Shown: piece by piece, positions 41,459 through 51,731 of the stretch
Layout: each line of letters opens with the position of its first letter
How positions within the stretch are numbered: position 1 is the first letter of the stretch
NCBI GenBank assembly: GCA_905182865.1
Contig: CAJJCY010000002.1
Coordinates: forward strand, 443,040 to 507,039
Length of the DNA stretch: 64,000 nucleotides
Reading direction: 5' to 3'
Source of the DNA: an uncultured SAR324 cluster bacterium
Lineage (GTDB): Bacteria; SAR324; NAC60-12
Notes under the pieces: model-generated
Told to the model about the DNA's origin: nothing
Database searches by the model: none
What the model saw: the letters and a program-made list of their open reading frames with translations, nothing else
Made by a program: the position numbers and the translations under genes

Positions 41459-42294
41459 GTGTTCTCACCTTTGAATATAAGCAGCCGTATTACACTCCAC
41501 GATGGCAACAGTATGCCATTGTTTGGACTTGGGGTCTGGGCTGCCCAGTCAGGAAAAGAGACTTATGATGCCGTTTTGTCTGCTTTAAAAACTGGCTACA
41601 GGCATATTGATACTGCAGAAATGTATGGGAACGAAAAAGATGTCGGTGCTGCAGTTAACGATTCGGGTTTAAAAAGAGAAGAAGTTTTTGTGACAACCAA
41701 GTTGTGGGATAGTGGTTTAGGATATGATCATGCCTTGAAAGCATTTGATGTCAGCTTGCAAAAGATGAATCTAGATTATGTGGATCTTTACCTGATTCAT
41801 TGGCCTGAAAAAGGATCTCAGCTTAAAATTTGGAGGGCCTTAGAAAGAATCAAAAAAGAAGGACGAAGCCGCTCTATCGGTGTCAGTAATTTTGCTCCAA
41901 GACACCTGAAAGAATTGCTAGTCGAAGGCAGTGAACATCCGGTCGTAAACCAGATAGAGTTGAGTCCTTTTTTACAGCAGGAACACATTTACTCATTTTG
42001 CCAAAAAGAAAACATTCACCTGACCGGTTATTGTCCGCTTTCAAGAGGAAATCGTTTTGATGAGCCCAATCTTTGTCAGATTGCAAAAGAAATGAAAAAA
42101 TCTGCTTTCGGGTGATGATTCGCTGGGCTTTGCAGCGTGGACATACAGTTATTCCTAAATCTGTAAGTCCGGAAAGGATCGGAGAAAACGCTAATGTATT
42201 TGATTTCAATTTGAATAATGAGCAAATGCAAATTTTGGATGGACTGGAAGAAGGATTACGTTTTTGTCCGGACCCCGCAGTAACACAAATTTAG
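41459..42294 (+). CDS. Aldo/keto reductase, frameshifted
   Basis: NADPH-dependent reductase of the AKR fold. From a GTG start it reads RITLHDGNSMPLFGLGVWAA, then HIDTAEMYGNEKDVG with the catalytic Asp and Tyr, VTTKLW with the Lys, LIHWPEKG with the His, and IGVSNFAPRHLKELL. The frame breaks near 42107, where one missing C turns AFRVMIRWALQRG out of frame. The next frame continues VIPKSVSPERIGENANVFDF to the end. Joined length (about 277 residues) is normal. The single-base break is compatible with either a sequencing error or recent loss. Confidence 0.87.
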
Positions 42295-42450
42295 GATGTT
42301 ATAACTTTATTTTGGAAAGTTACTCCTTGAAAGTCTAAATTCCTTAAAACAAAATATGCTCAAGTTAAAATTACCATTTCTTGGAAATATACCAAATTTG
42401 TTATATTATGTTAAAGAGTTGCACAGGCCACCTCAACCTTGGGAAAGACC

Positions 42451-42514
42451 TTTCTTGTAAAAAACACCTAATGATGATATATTTCCAATTCTGCTAACCA
42501 ACAAATAGAAACCC
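42451..42514 (+). repeat. Promoter-bearing dispersed repeat, diverged copy upstream of the MORN gene
   Basis: Holds TTGTAA (42455-42460), exactly 17 nt, then TATATT (42478-42483), followed by TTCTGCTAACCAACAAATAG up to the ATG at 42515. It aligns with the leader of the MORN pseudogene at 52638, including the CTAACCAAC stretch before the start codon. The upstream half of the repeat is not recognisable here. Confidence 0.6.
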
Positions 42515-43994
42515 ATGAGACTTATACTAAAGATCTTTATCTTCCTCCTTCTCTTGACTTCACCTCTGTCAGTTAATTCGGCAGATCCAGAAGTGTTGTA
42601 CCTATGGCAAATATCTACCGGTCATGAATGGGAGAGTTATGGAGATGAAAATGTTCAACAAAAATACGAAGGAATAACCTCAAGCGGGGAACCTGATGGA
42701 AAGGGAATATTATCTTTTCCTGATGGTAAAAGAGTGACTGGTGAGTGGAAAAATGGGAACGAGTGGAACACCGACCATTTCAACAATGAAGGAAAACTCA
42801 TAGGAAGGACTGCAAAAGGGAAGTATATTATTGGAGCAGGTGAGAAATTAAAAATGGTCCTGTTTCTTCGAAAGGTGAGCGGTAGATGGGGTTGGCATGA
42901 GGAAGGTGTTGCAGGAAAAGATTATAAATACGAAGGAACAATTGAAAATGGGAAACCGAATGGTTCAGGAATATATAATACACCCAGTGGCAACCAATAT
43001 ATAGGCGATTTCAAGGACGGGAAAAAACATGGGAGGGGGATTTTCACATATACCAGTGGATCTACGTATCAAGGTGAATTCAAGGACGGGAAAAAACATG
43101 GACAAGGAACTTATAATTTGCCTAATGGTAACCGGTATGTAGGACAATGGGAAAAAAGCAAAAAAGAACGGACAAGGCATATACACCTATGCCGATGGAA
43201 GTAAATACGCGGGTGAATTCAAGGATGACAAACAACATGGACAGGGAACTTTCACTTGGAAAACTGGAGCAAAAAGAGTAGGTGAATTCAGAAAAGGTAA
43301 ACTTTTTAATATTTCTGAATTCGACAAAAATGGGAAAATGCTTAAAAAGTGGATCCATGGAGTAATGGTTGTTGATAAGAAAAAAGAAAAGATTTTGTTT
43401 CTTCATAATGAGAATGAAAAATGGATCTGGCTTGAAAGTGGAGATGAGAAAAATGATGGAAAATATGTAGGATCAATTAATAAGAAAGGAATTCCAGGCG
43501 GAGCGGGAACTCTCACTTTTCCTGATGGAAACAAATATGAGGGTGAATGGAAGGATGGAGAAAGAAATGGACGAGGAACATACACGTATAATGACGGTAA
43601 CCAGTATATAGGAGACTTCAAGAGTGGGAAAAAACACGGGCAAGGTCTGTTCACTTTTCTAAATGGAAACAAATATGAAGGAGAATGGAAGGAAGAAAAG
43701 AGGCATGGTCAAGGATCATATACCTGGGCTAACGGAGAGAAGTATGTTGGAGAGTTTAAAGATGGGAAATTTAACGGTCAGGGATCATTCACTTTCCCTG
43801 AGGGAGGAGAATTAGAAGGACACAAGTATGAAGGAGAATGGAAAGATGATAAAAAAAACGGGCAGGGAACATACTTTTTTCCTGACGGTGGTAAATTAGT
43901 GGGAGAATTCAAGAAAGATTCACCATGGAACATTACTGATTTCGATAAAAACGGCAAGATCAAAGGAAAGTATGTTAATGGAGTAAGACAGTAA
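42515..43994 (+). CDS. Secreted MORN-repeat protein, frameshifted
   Basis: From ATG 42515 a signal peptide (KIFIFLLLLTSPLSVNSA) leads into repeated MORN units of the YxGxWKdGkkhGqGtyt type, about a dozen in all. A frameshift in an A6 run near 43160 (one A too many) splits the gene: GNRYVGQWEKSKK should continue NGQGIYTYADGSKYAGEF. A recurring module (LYLWQISTGHEWE, LFLRKVSGRWGWHE, LFLHNENEKWIWLE) separates three MORN blocks. Joined length is near 492 residues. MORN repeats bind lipids or proteins; this one is exported. Terminator follows. Confidence 0.85.
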
Positions 43995-44006
43995 TAAACC
44001 AGGGAT

Positions 44007-44030
44007 ATCCGGAGTACCTGTCCGGATTTT
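44007..44030 (+). terminator. Intrinsic terminator of the MORN gene
   Basis: ATCCGGA, a 7-nt loop, TCCGGAT and a short T run form a stem-loop 13 nt after the stop codon. It would end the MORN transcript. Confidence 0.6.
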
Positions 44031-44300
44031 CACCTTCGTGATTATTAACTTCCACGCTTGTTTAGTGATCTTACAACGCAGTCTTATTTCACACAATCAC
44101 ACCACACATTTTTTGGCACTTGAATACTTTTTTTGACGAATGCAGTTGAGAATTTTATTCTCTCATTTGAAAATCACTATTAACAACCAATCATTTAGGA
44201 GAACTCATTGTTTCAAAAATACAATGACACGACGTCTCTCTGGAAGTCCTTGAAAATCAGCTATGTCTATAAACAAACCCATCATCTCCTGTGATTAACC
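44031..44300. other. Intergenic region, possible short remnant
   Basis: No gene is recognised. An AGGAG sequence (about 44198) precedes a short TTG-initiated frame of 28 codons that matches nothing I know. The next promoter repeat begins at 44301. Confidence 0.3.
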
Positions 44301-44390
44301 CCCACTAATCCTTCACAGTCAGACATCCTCCAAGTAAAATCCACAATTCTTGTAAAATAAAACTAATTTTGATATATTGATTATTCTAAA
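44301..44390 (+). repeat. Promoter-bearing dispersed repeat upstream of the EamA gene
   Basis: Copy of a ~90-bp repeat: CACTAATCCTTCACAGTCAG, CCTCCAAGTAAAATCC, CAATTCTTGTAAAA and a TATATTGATT end. It contains TTGTAA (44348-44353), 17 nt, TATATT (44371-44376), a plausible promoter pointing to the transporter at 44558. Confidence 0.8.
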
Positions 44391-44557
44391 ACCTACCTGG
44401 CTGATTGAAGCAAGTCTCTGCCGAATGTAAAACTTAGAAATTGATTTAGGCCACCACCCTTTTTCTCCTGTCAAAAATTACAAGTACTATCAAATGTAGT
44501 AACTGGGCGAAGATAGTATTTTTGTTCCCAATTAATATAAAATTATCCTTTAGAATC

Positions 44558-45518
44558 ATGGAAATAAATTCAAAGTATTTGGGTATTATTTGCATTACTT
44601 TAGCTCAAGTATTCTTTACTACTCAGGACATGGCAATCAAGTTTATAAGTGGAAATTATGCTTTGCATCAGATCATATTGATTAGAGCAAGTGTAGCAAT
44701 CTTATTCACACTTCTTGTTTTTGTACCAATAGATGGCGGGTACAAATATCTCCTTAGCAAGCGGCTAGGGCTTCATCTTTTAAGAGGATTTGGAATAGTG
44801 GTCGCTAATCTTTGCTTTTTTACAGCATTAGTTACTATTCCACTGGCTGAAGCTGTGGCTATTTTCTTTATTGCACCATTGCTGATTACGTCACTTTCAG
44901 TATTTCTAATCGGAGAAAAGGTTGGAATGCGAAGTTGGATAGCTGTTTTTGTGGGACTTATAGGGGTGATGATAATGCTCAGGCCAGGTTTTGGAGTCTT
45001 TCAATCCTGCAAGTATGCTTCCTCTAGCTGCAGCACTAGCATATTCTCTGGTACAGATCATGACCCGTAAAATGGGTAAAGACGAAAAAGCTTCAACAAT
45101 GGTCTTTTATATTCAACTGAATCTTGTTTTTTTTAGCAGTCTTATGGGCCTGATCTTTGGAGATGGAAATTTAGCCGATCCTACCCAACCAATTATTTTT
45201 TATCTATTTCGGGCCTGGATAGTACCAACCTGGCAGGACTTGATGATCATGTTTGGGATAGGGATATTTAGTGGATTGGGAGCCTATTTCATCAGCCAGG
45301 CGTACCGTATCACAAAAGCAGGAATAATAGCACCTTTTGAATATGTAGCACTCCCTTTATCTATTTTTTGGAGTATAACTATTTTTGGGGATTGGCCAGA
45401 TATAGTTTCATGGCTGGGAATTGTTCTAATAGCTGGAGCTGGACTATACGTAGTTTATAGTGAAACTGTTCAAGGTAGAAAAAATGATCTTTACCGTCCT
45501 ATACCTCGAAACCGTTAA
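44558..45518 (+). CDS. EamA/DMT-superfamily transporter, frameshifted
   Basis: Drug/metabolite transporter-type permease with two EamA repeats of five helices. The ATG at 44558 opens MEINSKYLGIICITLAQVFF; an upstream TTG (44522) is less likely. The first half ends GVMIMLRPGFGVF; one extra base near 45001 throws it out of frame. The second frame resumes NPASMLPLAAALAYSLVQIM and runs to the end. The conserved helix LAEAVAIFFIAPLLITSLSV is intact. Substrate unknown, perhaps an amino acid or osmolyte exporter. Joined length is about 320 residues. Confidence 0.85.
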
Positions 45519-45565
45519 GCCTACTAAAACTATTTAACCTTGGAGAATCACCAGTGAGTTATCTT

Positions 45566-45650
45566 CCTAATTTTTGACAGTCAGACACCCTCCAAGTAAA
45601 ATCCCAACTTTCTTGTAAAACAAACCGATTGATGTTATATATTGGGTTGA
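45566..45650 (+). repeat. Promoter-bearing dispersed repeat upstream of the cyclase gene
   Basis: Contains GACAGTCAGACACCCTCCAA and then TTGTAA (45613-45618), 17 nt, TATATA (45636-45641), TTGGGTT. It is nearly identical in its 3' half to the copy at 52528 and lies 92 bp before the cyclase ATG. Confidence 0.85.
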
Positions 45651-45741
45651 CATATATTACCACTTAAAAACTAGACATTTTGTATTACATCGAGAGGACG
45701 AGTTTTTTACTTTTTAGCTCCTTTTCTTGATAAATATTAAT

Positions 45742-47529
45742 ATGGCAGAGTCCAGTCTAAGAAGAAAAATTGCAGTAATTCTAGCCACAGATGTTGTGGG
45801 TTACAGTACGAAGATGGAAGAAAACGAGGATCAAACCCTCAAGAATCTAAAGGTTTGCAGATACATAATTGATGGATTAGTAGATGAACATCACGGGCGT
45901 ATTTTCAACACTGCTGGAGACTCTGTTCTTGCTGATTTCCAAAGTGCGGTCGAAGCAGTAATATGTGGTTCAGAGTTTCAAAACACTATAAAAGAGCGGA
46001 ATAATTCCGTACCTGAAGAGGAACAGATGGAGTTCCGTATAGGCATCAACATGGGGGATGTGGTCATCGAGGGTGATAATCTTTATGGTGAGGGAGTCAA
46101 TATCGCTGCACGGCTGGAGGCACTTGCACAGCCAGGAGGAGTATGCCTGTCAAAAAATGTTCACGAGATAGTTAATAAGAAGACGGACTTTCAATTTCAC
46201 GATTTAGGAGAGCAGACTGTTAAAAATACAGTTCTACATGCAGTTGATGTTACACTTGATGGTACATCTCAAAGAATACTTCCAGAATCCACAACTAGAC
46301 AACAATCTTCAACCGAAAAACCTCCTGCTATTGCTGTTCTGCCTTTTGCAAACATGGGCGGTGATCCGGAGCAGGAGTACTTCGCGGATGGTATCACCGA
46401 GGACATCATCACCAACCTCTCACTATGGCGCACCTTCCCGGTGATTTCCCGTAACTCAAGCTTCACCTTCCGGGGGAAGTCACACAACCTCAAGCAAGTT
46501 GCAAGCGAACTAGGTGCGCGCTACATTGTTGAGGGCAGCGTACGCAAAGGGGGAAACCGAGTGCGCATCACCGCGCAGCTCATTGACGCGGAGGAGGACC
46601 ACCACCTCTGGTCAGAAAAGTGGGACCGAACTCTGGAGGACATCTTTGATGTGCAGGACGAGGTTTCCGAGGCGATTACCCGCAGAGTTTCACCATCGGT
46701 GACAGGTCATGAACTAAAAAGACTGAGCCGCAGTAGACCTCAAAGCATGAGTGCTTGGGAAGAATATTTACAAGGGTTGAAATTGTATAATGATAGAAAT
46801 TATTCAGATCTTGATAATCAAGGGCTTACAGAAGCTCGCCTCCATTTTGAAAAGGCCATTGATCTAGATGATACTCTTTCCGATGCTTATGCCTATTTGG
46901 CACTTTGTGGATTTTGGGATTTGGTGCACTTCACCACTGATGATTCCAAAGTAACCTTGGAGATGATGAAGGTTCATGGACGTAAAGCTGAAACATTAAA
47001 TCCTGAAAATCCTTTAGCATTGATCGGCCTAGCGGCACATTATTTTTTCAGTGGGGATTTCCCCAATGCATTAAATTATGCAGAACGAGCGGTCCAGTTT
47101 AATCCTAGTTTTACATTGAGTAATTGGTGGTTAGGCTTGATTCAAGCTCATGCTGGAAGATTCCAAGAATCAGAAATTTCTATCTTGAAAGCTTTTGAAT
47201 TGAGTCCTGTTGACCCTGAATTGGAACGAATATATGGTGCATTGTATTGTTCATATCTCGGACAGAAGAGGTACCAAGAGGCTCTGGATGCCAGTGACAA
47301 AGCTTTGCAATATCATCCTGATCAAGGACACATGATAGGCTGGCGAGCGGCAGCTCTTGGTCATCTTGGTGTTGTTGAGGAAGCTAAATCCGCCTTAAAT
47401 CGATACCTTTCACTTCGACCAAATCTGAAGACAAAAGATGATTTTAGACAAATCTTTGTCCCGAATTCGATGCTTACAGATCCAATTATCGAAGGTCTGG
47501 TTAAAGCAGGATGGGAACCTGTAAATTAG
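45742..47529 (+). CDS. Class III adenylate/guanylate cyclase with TolB-like and TPR domains
   Basis: 595 residues from the ATG at 45742 (a TTG at 45727 is also in frame). Cyclase domain, residues ~5-165: AVILATDVVGYSTKMEENED with the first metal Asp, FNTAGDSVLADF with the second, and GDNLYGEGVNIAARLEALAQ. Middle, ~190-305: TolB-like N domain (IAVLPFANMGGDPEQEYFAD, ARYIVEGSVRKGGNRVRITA). C-terminal part: TPR repeats (LDDTLSDAYAYLALCGFW onward). No membrane segment is seen, so it is probably a cytosolic cAMP/cGMP sensor-signaller. The TolB-like segment (about 46320-46700) is clearly more GC-rich than both flanks. Confidence 0.9.
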   Translation: MAESSLRRKIAVILATDVVGYSTKMEENEDQTLKNLKVCRYIIDGLVDEHHGRIFNTAGDSVLADFQSAVEAVICGSEFQNTIKERNNSVPEEEQMEFRIGINMGDVVIEGDNLYGEGVNIAARLEALAQPGGVCLSKNVHEIVNKKTDFQFHDLGEQTVKNTVLHAVDVTLDGTSQRILPESTTRQQSSTEKPPAIAVLPFANMGGDPEQEYFADGITEDIITNLSLWRTFPVISRNSSFTFRGKSHNLKQVASELGARYIVEGSVRKGGNRVRITAQLIDAEEDHHLWSEKWDRTLEDIFDVQDEVSEAITRRVSPSVTGHELKRLSRSRPQSMSAWEEYLQGLKLYNDRNYSDLDNQGLTEARLHFEKAIDLDDTLSDAYAYLALCGFWDLVHFTTDDSKVTLEMMKVHGRKAETLNPENPLALIGLAAHYFFSGDFPNALNYAERAVQFNPSFTLSNWWLGLIQAHAGRFQESEISILKAFELSPVDPELERIYGALYCSYLGQKRYQEALDASDKALQYHPDQGHMIGWRAAALGHLGVVEEAKSALNRYLSLRPNLKTKDDFRQIFVPNSMLTDPIIEGLVKAGWEPVN

Positions 47530-47589
47530 TTTGGTGTGTTGAGTGCCGAAAAGTATCAATATGAACACAAAGACAGAAAGGAAAGAGCA

Positions 47590-48285
47590 ATGAGCGAACA
47601 ACCCAAGTTTGAGTTAATCTATTTTAACCTGAGAGCACTGGCTGAATCACCGCAGATGATGATGCGTTATGCCGGGTTTGAGTACCGTTATGAAATGGCC
47701 TGGGATTATTATGGCAAGCCCTGGTCTGAGGCGAAGCTGGAGGTCGCCTTCGGGCAACTACCTGTGCTGGTGGTGAACGATACGGTTCATATCTGGCAGA
47801 GCGGAGCTATCGTACGCTATTTGGCGAAGCTGACAGGAACCATGCCGGAAGACCCCTTGCTGGCAGCTAGGGTGGATGCCGTTTTTGAACAGACTCAGGA
47901 ACTTTTTGCGCCCCTGAACCCTACAGTCAACGTCAGAATAGGGGAGGATCATTTGAAATTAAAAGAGACTTTTCTAAGCAGTTTCTCCGGAATTCTGCAG
48001 AACTTCGCTAGACAACTTGAACACAATGACGAGGGACCCTACTTTTTTGGAGCAAAACCTTATTACTGTGATTTTTCAGTCTATCATCACTTTTCATTAG
48101 CAACTATTCTTCAGCAGAATATTCTGAATGTATATCCATCCGTACTGGATTTTATGGAGGCAGTGGAAAATCTTTCTGGAGTGAAAGAATACTTGGCTAG
48201 TCGTCCGGAAATCATTGATGTCGGTACTGCTCCTAAAATGATCATAGACGGGATCGCCCAGCCCACAGGTACAAAACCCAGTTGA
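47590..48285 (+). CDS. Glutathione S-transferase (sigma/alpha-like)
   Basis: From the ATG at 47590, preceded by GGAAAG, the protein begins MSEQPKFELIYFNLRALAES. The catalytic Tyr lies in LIYFNLRALAESP, as in sigma-class GSTs and prostaglandin-D-synthase relatives. FGQLPVLVVNDTVHIWQSGA holds the cis-Pro and glutathione contacts. The C-terminal helical domain has YFFGAKPYYCDFSVYHHF. The open frame extends 18 codons upstream without a family match. It starts 60 bp after the cyclase stop, so co-transcription is possible. Confidence 0.88.
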   Translation: MSEQPKFELIYFNLRALAESPQMMMRYAGFEYRYEMAWDYYGKPWSEAKLEVAFGQLPVLVVNDTVHIWQSGAIVRYLAKLTGTMPEDPLLAARVDAVFEQTQELFAPLNPTVNVRIGEDHLKLKETFLSSFSGILQNFARQLEHNDEGPYFFGAKPYYCDFSVYHHFSLATILQQNILNVYPSVLDFMEAVENLSGVKEYLASRPEIIDVGTAPKMIIDGIAQPTGTKPS

Positions 48286-48443
48286 TGAAAATAATTTGCT
48301 TTACGAAGGATCCGCACTCACAATTATCAAGGAGTTTTCACTGGATGGCTTGGTTAAGGTTGGAATTCCAAATGAATAGATAGAAAATACATTTTACTGA
48401 GTAACTAAATAATACCTGCACTATAATCACTATGAGCAACCTC

Positions 48444-48474
48444 CACTAATTCTTAACAGTCAGACACTCTCCAC
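48444..48474 (+). repeat. Truncated copy of the dispersed repeat (5' half)
   Basis: Carries CACTAATTCTTAACAGTCAG and ACACTCTCCAC but lacks the promoter-like 3' half. It stops within 4 bp of the end of the convergent potassium-channel gene, suggesting the channel gene block was inserted into, or recombined at, the repeat. Confidence 0.65.
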
Positions 48475-48477
48475 AAC

Positions 48478-49263
48478 TTAGTCTGAAGGCAACTTTTCTC
48501 CACAATGTGGACAAAAAGATTTTTCTTTTTTTATTTCATCAGAAAAACCTGTAGCCAATAGACCAGCAGGTAAAGCAAAAAACCCAATTCCGAAAATCGC
48601 CGAAATAGAACCTAATAATTTTCCAAGAGAAGTGATAGGAAAAATGTCGCCGTAACCTACAGTTGTCAATGTTGCTACGGCCCACCACATGGCTGATGGA
48701 ATACTTGAGAACTTCTCTGGTTGGGCTTCGTTCTCAGCAAAATATACACCTGTTGAACAAATCAATAAGAGACTTAACATCAGTATCAATGAAGATAATA
48801 ACTCTGATCTTTTCTTATAAATTGTATTAGTTATGATGTGAAAAGTTTTTGAATGCTTAGAATGTTTAGTTATTCTTAGGATTCTGAGAAATCTTAAAAT
48901 CCTAAGGATTCTATTATCAGTTACTATAAATGTTATATAAAAGGGAGCTATAGCAATCAGGTCTATAATTGCCATTGGAGAAACAATATACTTGATCCTA
49001 CCAAAAATTGGATGTTGGTACTGCTCAACCGAAACACAAGACCATAATCTTAACAAATATTCTGCACTAAATATTAATACCGATACTATTTCAAAATATC
49101 TAAAAAATGATTCGTAATCTTCAAAAATATTCTTCTCAGTTTCTAAAATTAACGCAACAACATTTAAACCAATTAGTATTGAAATAAAATAATCAAAGAC
49201 TTTGCTGTGTTTGTCATTCTCCTTACTTATTTCTAAAATTTCCCAAATTCTTTGTTTGTTCAT
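48478..49263 (-). CDS. Voltage-gated potassium channel (six-transmembrane)
   Basis: 261 residues. S4 is arginine-rich (RILRILRFLRILRITK, residues 118-133), the pore has the K+ filter TVGYGD (201-206), and S6 follows as SISAIFGIGFFALPAGLLAT. After S6 a short tail carries CPHCG (251-255) that resembles half a zinc ribbon, a feature seen in some bacterial Kv channels. It probably sits in the inner membrane and sets membrane potential or K+ flow. Twelve base pairs separate it from the cupin gene on the same strand. Confidence 0.93.
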   Translation of the reverse strand: MNKQRIWEILEISKENDKHSKVFDYFISILIGLNVVALILETEKNIFEDYESFFRYFEIVSVLIFSAEYLLRLWSCVSVEQYQHPIFGRIKYIVSPMAIIDLIAIAPFYITFIVTDNRILRILRFLRILRITKHSKHSKTFHIITNTIYKKRSELLSSLILMLSLLLICSTGVYFAENEAQPEKFSSIPSAMWWAVATLTTVGYGDIFPITSLGKLLGSISAIFGIGFFALPAGLLATGFSDEIKKEKSFCPHCGEKLPSD

Positions 49264-49274
49264 AATTTAATATA

Positions 49275-49544
49275 TTATTTTTTGTATCCGTAATACCAGG
49301 CGTTAATTGTCTTACCGACATTCCGGACTGTGTGCTTAGCTTTAGCAGGTATAAAAACTTCCTTACCAATCGGAGGTTTCTGAGATTCACCTTCAATTTC
49401 AATTTCAATCTGTCCCTCCGCCAAGACGACAAGTTCATCTGTCTTGTGGACAAAATCTGCCCAAACTTGTCCCGGTGGATCTTTGAATATTCTAAAGCTG
49501 TAACCCCTTGTATTCCAGTCTTTTTTGATTTGTTCAGGATTCAT
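49275..49544 (-). CDS. Small single-domain cupin protein
   Basis: 89 residues forming one beta-barrel cupin: VWADFVHKTDELVVLAEGQI, then GKEVFIPAKAKHTVRNVG. The metal-binding His/Glu set is partly present (HKTDELVVLAEG and PAKAKHTVRN). Such proteins bind metals or sugars; the substrate is unknown. It likely forms a two-gene unit with the channel. Confidence 0.8.
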   Translation of the reverse strand: MNPEQIKKDWNTRGYSFRIFKDPPGQVWADFVHKTDELVVLAEGQIEIEIEGESQKPPIGKEVFIPAKAKHTVRNVGKTINAWYYGYKK

Positions 49545-49699
49545 ATAGTTTTATAAGTTCAAATATCCATTTTACAGTGAATTTGTGTTGCAGTCCATAA
49601 TCAAAATGTTTGCACTCTTTTTAGTATGCAGTAAATGACCTAACTGACTTAGAAAGATTAGTGGGTGGGTTGTGCAAGTTCTGGAGCCTTACACACTCC

Positions 49700-49787
49700 C
49701 ACTAATTCTTCACAGTCAAAAATTTACCCACAATTTACCCAATTCTTGCAAAACAAACCGATTGATGTTAAATATTATGTTCTACTA
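49700..49787 (+). repeat. Promoter-bearing dispersed repeat upstream of the FN3/lectin lipoprotein
   Basis: CACTAATTCTTCACAGTCAA followed by a diverged middle, then TTGCAA (49746-49751), 17 nt, TAAATA (49769-49774) and a TTCTACTATTA end. It lies about 100 bp before the lipoprotein ATG at 49889. Confidence 0.75.
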
Positions 49788-49888
49788 TTAGGAACCATCC
49801 TAAGTGAAAATATCACATATTTTAGCAGTATCGTTGCCTTTTTGAATGAAGTGGTTTTTATTGATATAAAATACAATTAAGAAGTAAA

Positions 49889-51454
49889 ATGGGATTCAAT
49901 CGAATTCTACAGTGGCTGTTGCCTGTGCTGATGCCCTTGTTTCTTGTTACGGGATGCGGTGATTTAGAACCGGAAATGCAGGATACACGGACTGTCATCC
50001 TGAACATGGACTTTCATGCAAAGATCCTCCTCACGCAGTAGCTCAAGTGTTTCTGCATCCGAACTGAGCCAGTATAATACCCACCTTATCCTCGCCCTGC
50101 CTTCCTGGGAATACTTGACAAGCAGCTACAAGAATTATTACAGCAGCTTTGCACAAGGATTGATGAATACGGCAGACAAGAAGGTTAGCCTGGAGATTCC
50201 ACTCAACACACAGATGAAAATCTTTGCCTTTCTGTTCCAGGAGAACTACAGCATGTCCGAGTTGTTTTCGGGAGACTCATGAAGTTGGCTACTACGGAGA
50301 ATCACAGAAGTTTTTCCATTGATACACAGACCAATAATCTCAGTTTAGGTATCACTCTGATACATGTTCCAGGCACAGGTACTGAATACTCGATACTGCG
50401 CAGCCGGCACTGATACTGGCGGGGGCACTGATACTGCCGACTACTGCCGGCAGCCGATGTATCTGAGCAAGGATCACTGGCCATTGGAATCACAAACCAG
50501 CGACTCCACATCCGGCAGTGACACTTGTTAGATCAACCAAAGCAGGATAGTATCACTTATGGAGACTGCCTGTGATTCGGCAACTATAATTGCCTATCAT
50601 TGGAAATAACACCATCGTCTTCAACGCTTTGAGTGACGGGTTATTATTATGACTGTACAATACAAAGTCTAGATTCAGAAGGAAATGAGAGTAATACACT
50701 TCAATACCTCCTTTTACTGTTCAGACAATTTCTACCCTTCCTGCACCGACAATTTATCTGCCAGTGGTGCAAACAATACTATTACACTGACATGGAATTC
50801 CGTCAGCGGTGCAACTAGTTATACTTTGTATTGGGACAACGTTTCTGGAATTGACAGCAGTGACACTGCCATTCATTCCATCACCAATGATAACTACACC
50901 CACAGCAATATGGATAACGGCTCAATTTATTATTACAAGGTTGCTGCAGTAAATTCATCTGGAACAGGAACTCTCTCTTCTGTTGCAAGTGCCCTGCTTT
51001 CTTCATATGTAAAAGATTCCGCCTCTCTAAGTGGTCACACATTTGCGATAACAAGCACTGCCATGAATTGGAATAATGCTAAAATTCAAGCTACTGCTTT
51101 AGGAGGATACCTTACAACAATAAACACTAAAGCAGAGAATGACTGGTTGACAACTAGATTCCGCATTCCATATGGTGAATTATGGATTGGAGCTAATGAC
51201 ATAGCCACTAGTAACACATGGGTTTGGGATAATGGGACTACAAGTGGTGATAACGGATTAACCGATGATCTTTGTGGTTCTACTGGTTGCCCAATAGTGA
51301 TGCAACATGGGCCGATAATATTACGAGGAAATGGGTTAGTGGAGAACCCAATCATAGCGGTGCTTCTTGTGGACAAATCTGGCAAACCTCAGGCCCCAAT
51401 TGGGATGATACACCATGTAATAATAATAAGTATGCCATCATTGAATTTGATTAA
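49889..51454 (+). pseudogene. Large lipoprotein with FN3 repeats and a C-type lectin domain, broken
   Basis: ATG 49889 opens a signal peptide with lipobox VTGC. The N-terminal domain continues in a second frame from 50016 (SSSRSSSSVSASELSQYNTH, SWEYLTSSYKNYYSSFAQGL), then shifts again near 50280 (GYYGESQ, NNLSLGITLIHVPG). Two fibronectin-III-like units follow (YYYDCTIQSLDSEGNESNT; LSASGANNTITLTWNSVSG). A C-type lectin-like domain ends the gene: HTFAITSTAMNWNNAKIQAT, ELWIGANDI, and in another frame WVSGEPNHSG and NWDDTPCNNN. The EPN triplet is the mannose-type Ca2+ site. At least four frame changes occur. It resembles an adhesin. Confidence 0.65.
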
Positions 51455-51639
51455 TGAAGTTTGAGAATTAACGTGCGTAACCAAATGGAAACATCGAGCA
51501 GAACTGGTCAATAACACCATCCTTGGGAGTGTTGACCTCAGTCTGGTTCAGTTACAACTAGGATGATGTTAAGCAATAACCATTTTAAACACTAATACTC
51601 GTTACAAGGTCAGTCACATCACCTCCAGTGAGCAACCAC
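51455..51639. other. Intergenic region before the next repeat copy
   Basis: About 185 bp of AT-rich DNA with no recognised gene. The stretch just before 51640 (CCAGTGAGCAACCAC) recurs upstream of other repeat copies and may belong to the repeat. Confidence 0.35.
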
Positions 51640-51731
51640 CACTAATTCTTCACAGTCTGACAACCCTCCGAGTAAAACCCCAAATTCTTGTAAAACAATC
51701 CGCTTGATGTAATATATTGGGTTCTCCTAAA
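51640..51731 (+). repeat. Promoter-bearing dispersed repeat upstream of the monooxygenase-like gene
   Basis: CACTAATTCTTCACAGTCTG, CCCTCCGAGTAAAACC, then TTGTAA (51688-51693), 17 nt, AATATA (51711-51716), TTGGGTTCTCCTAAA. It lies 175 bp before the ATG at 51906. Confidence 0.85.
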
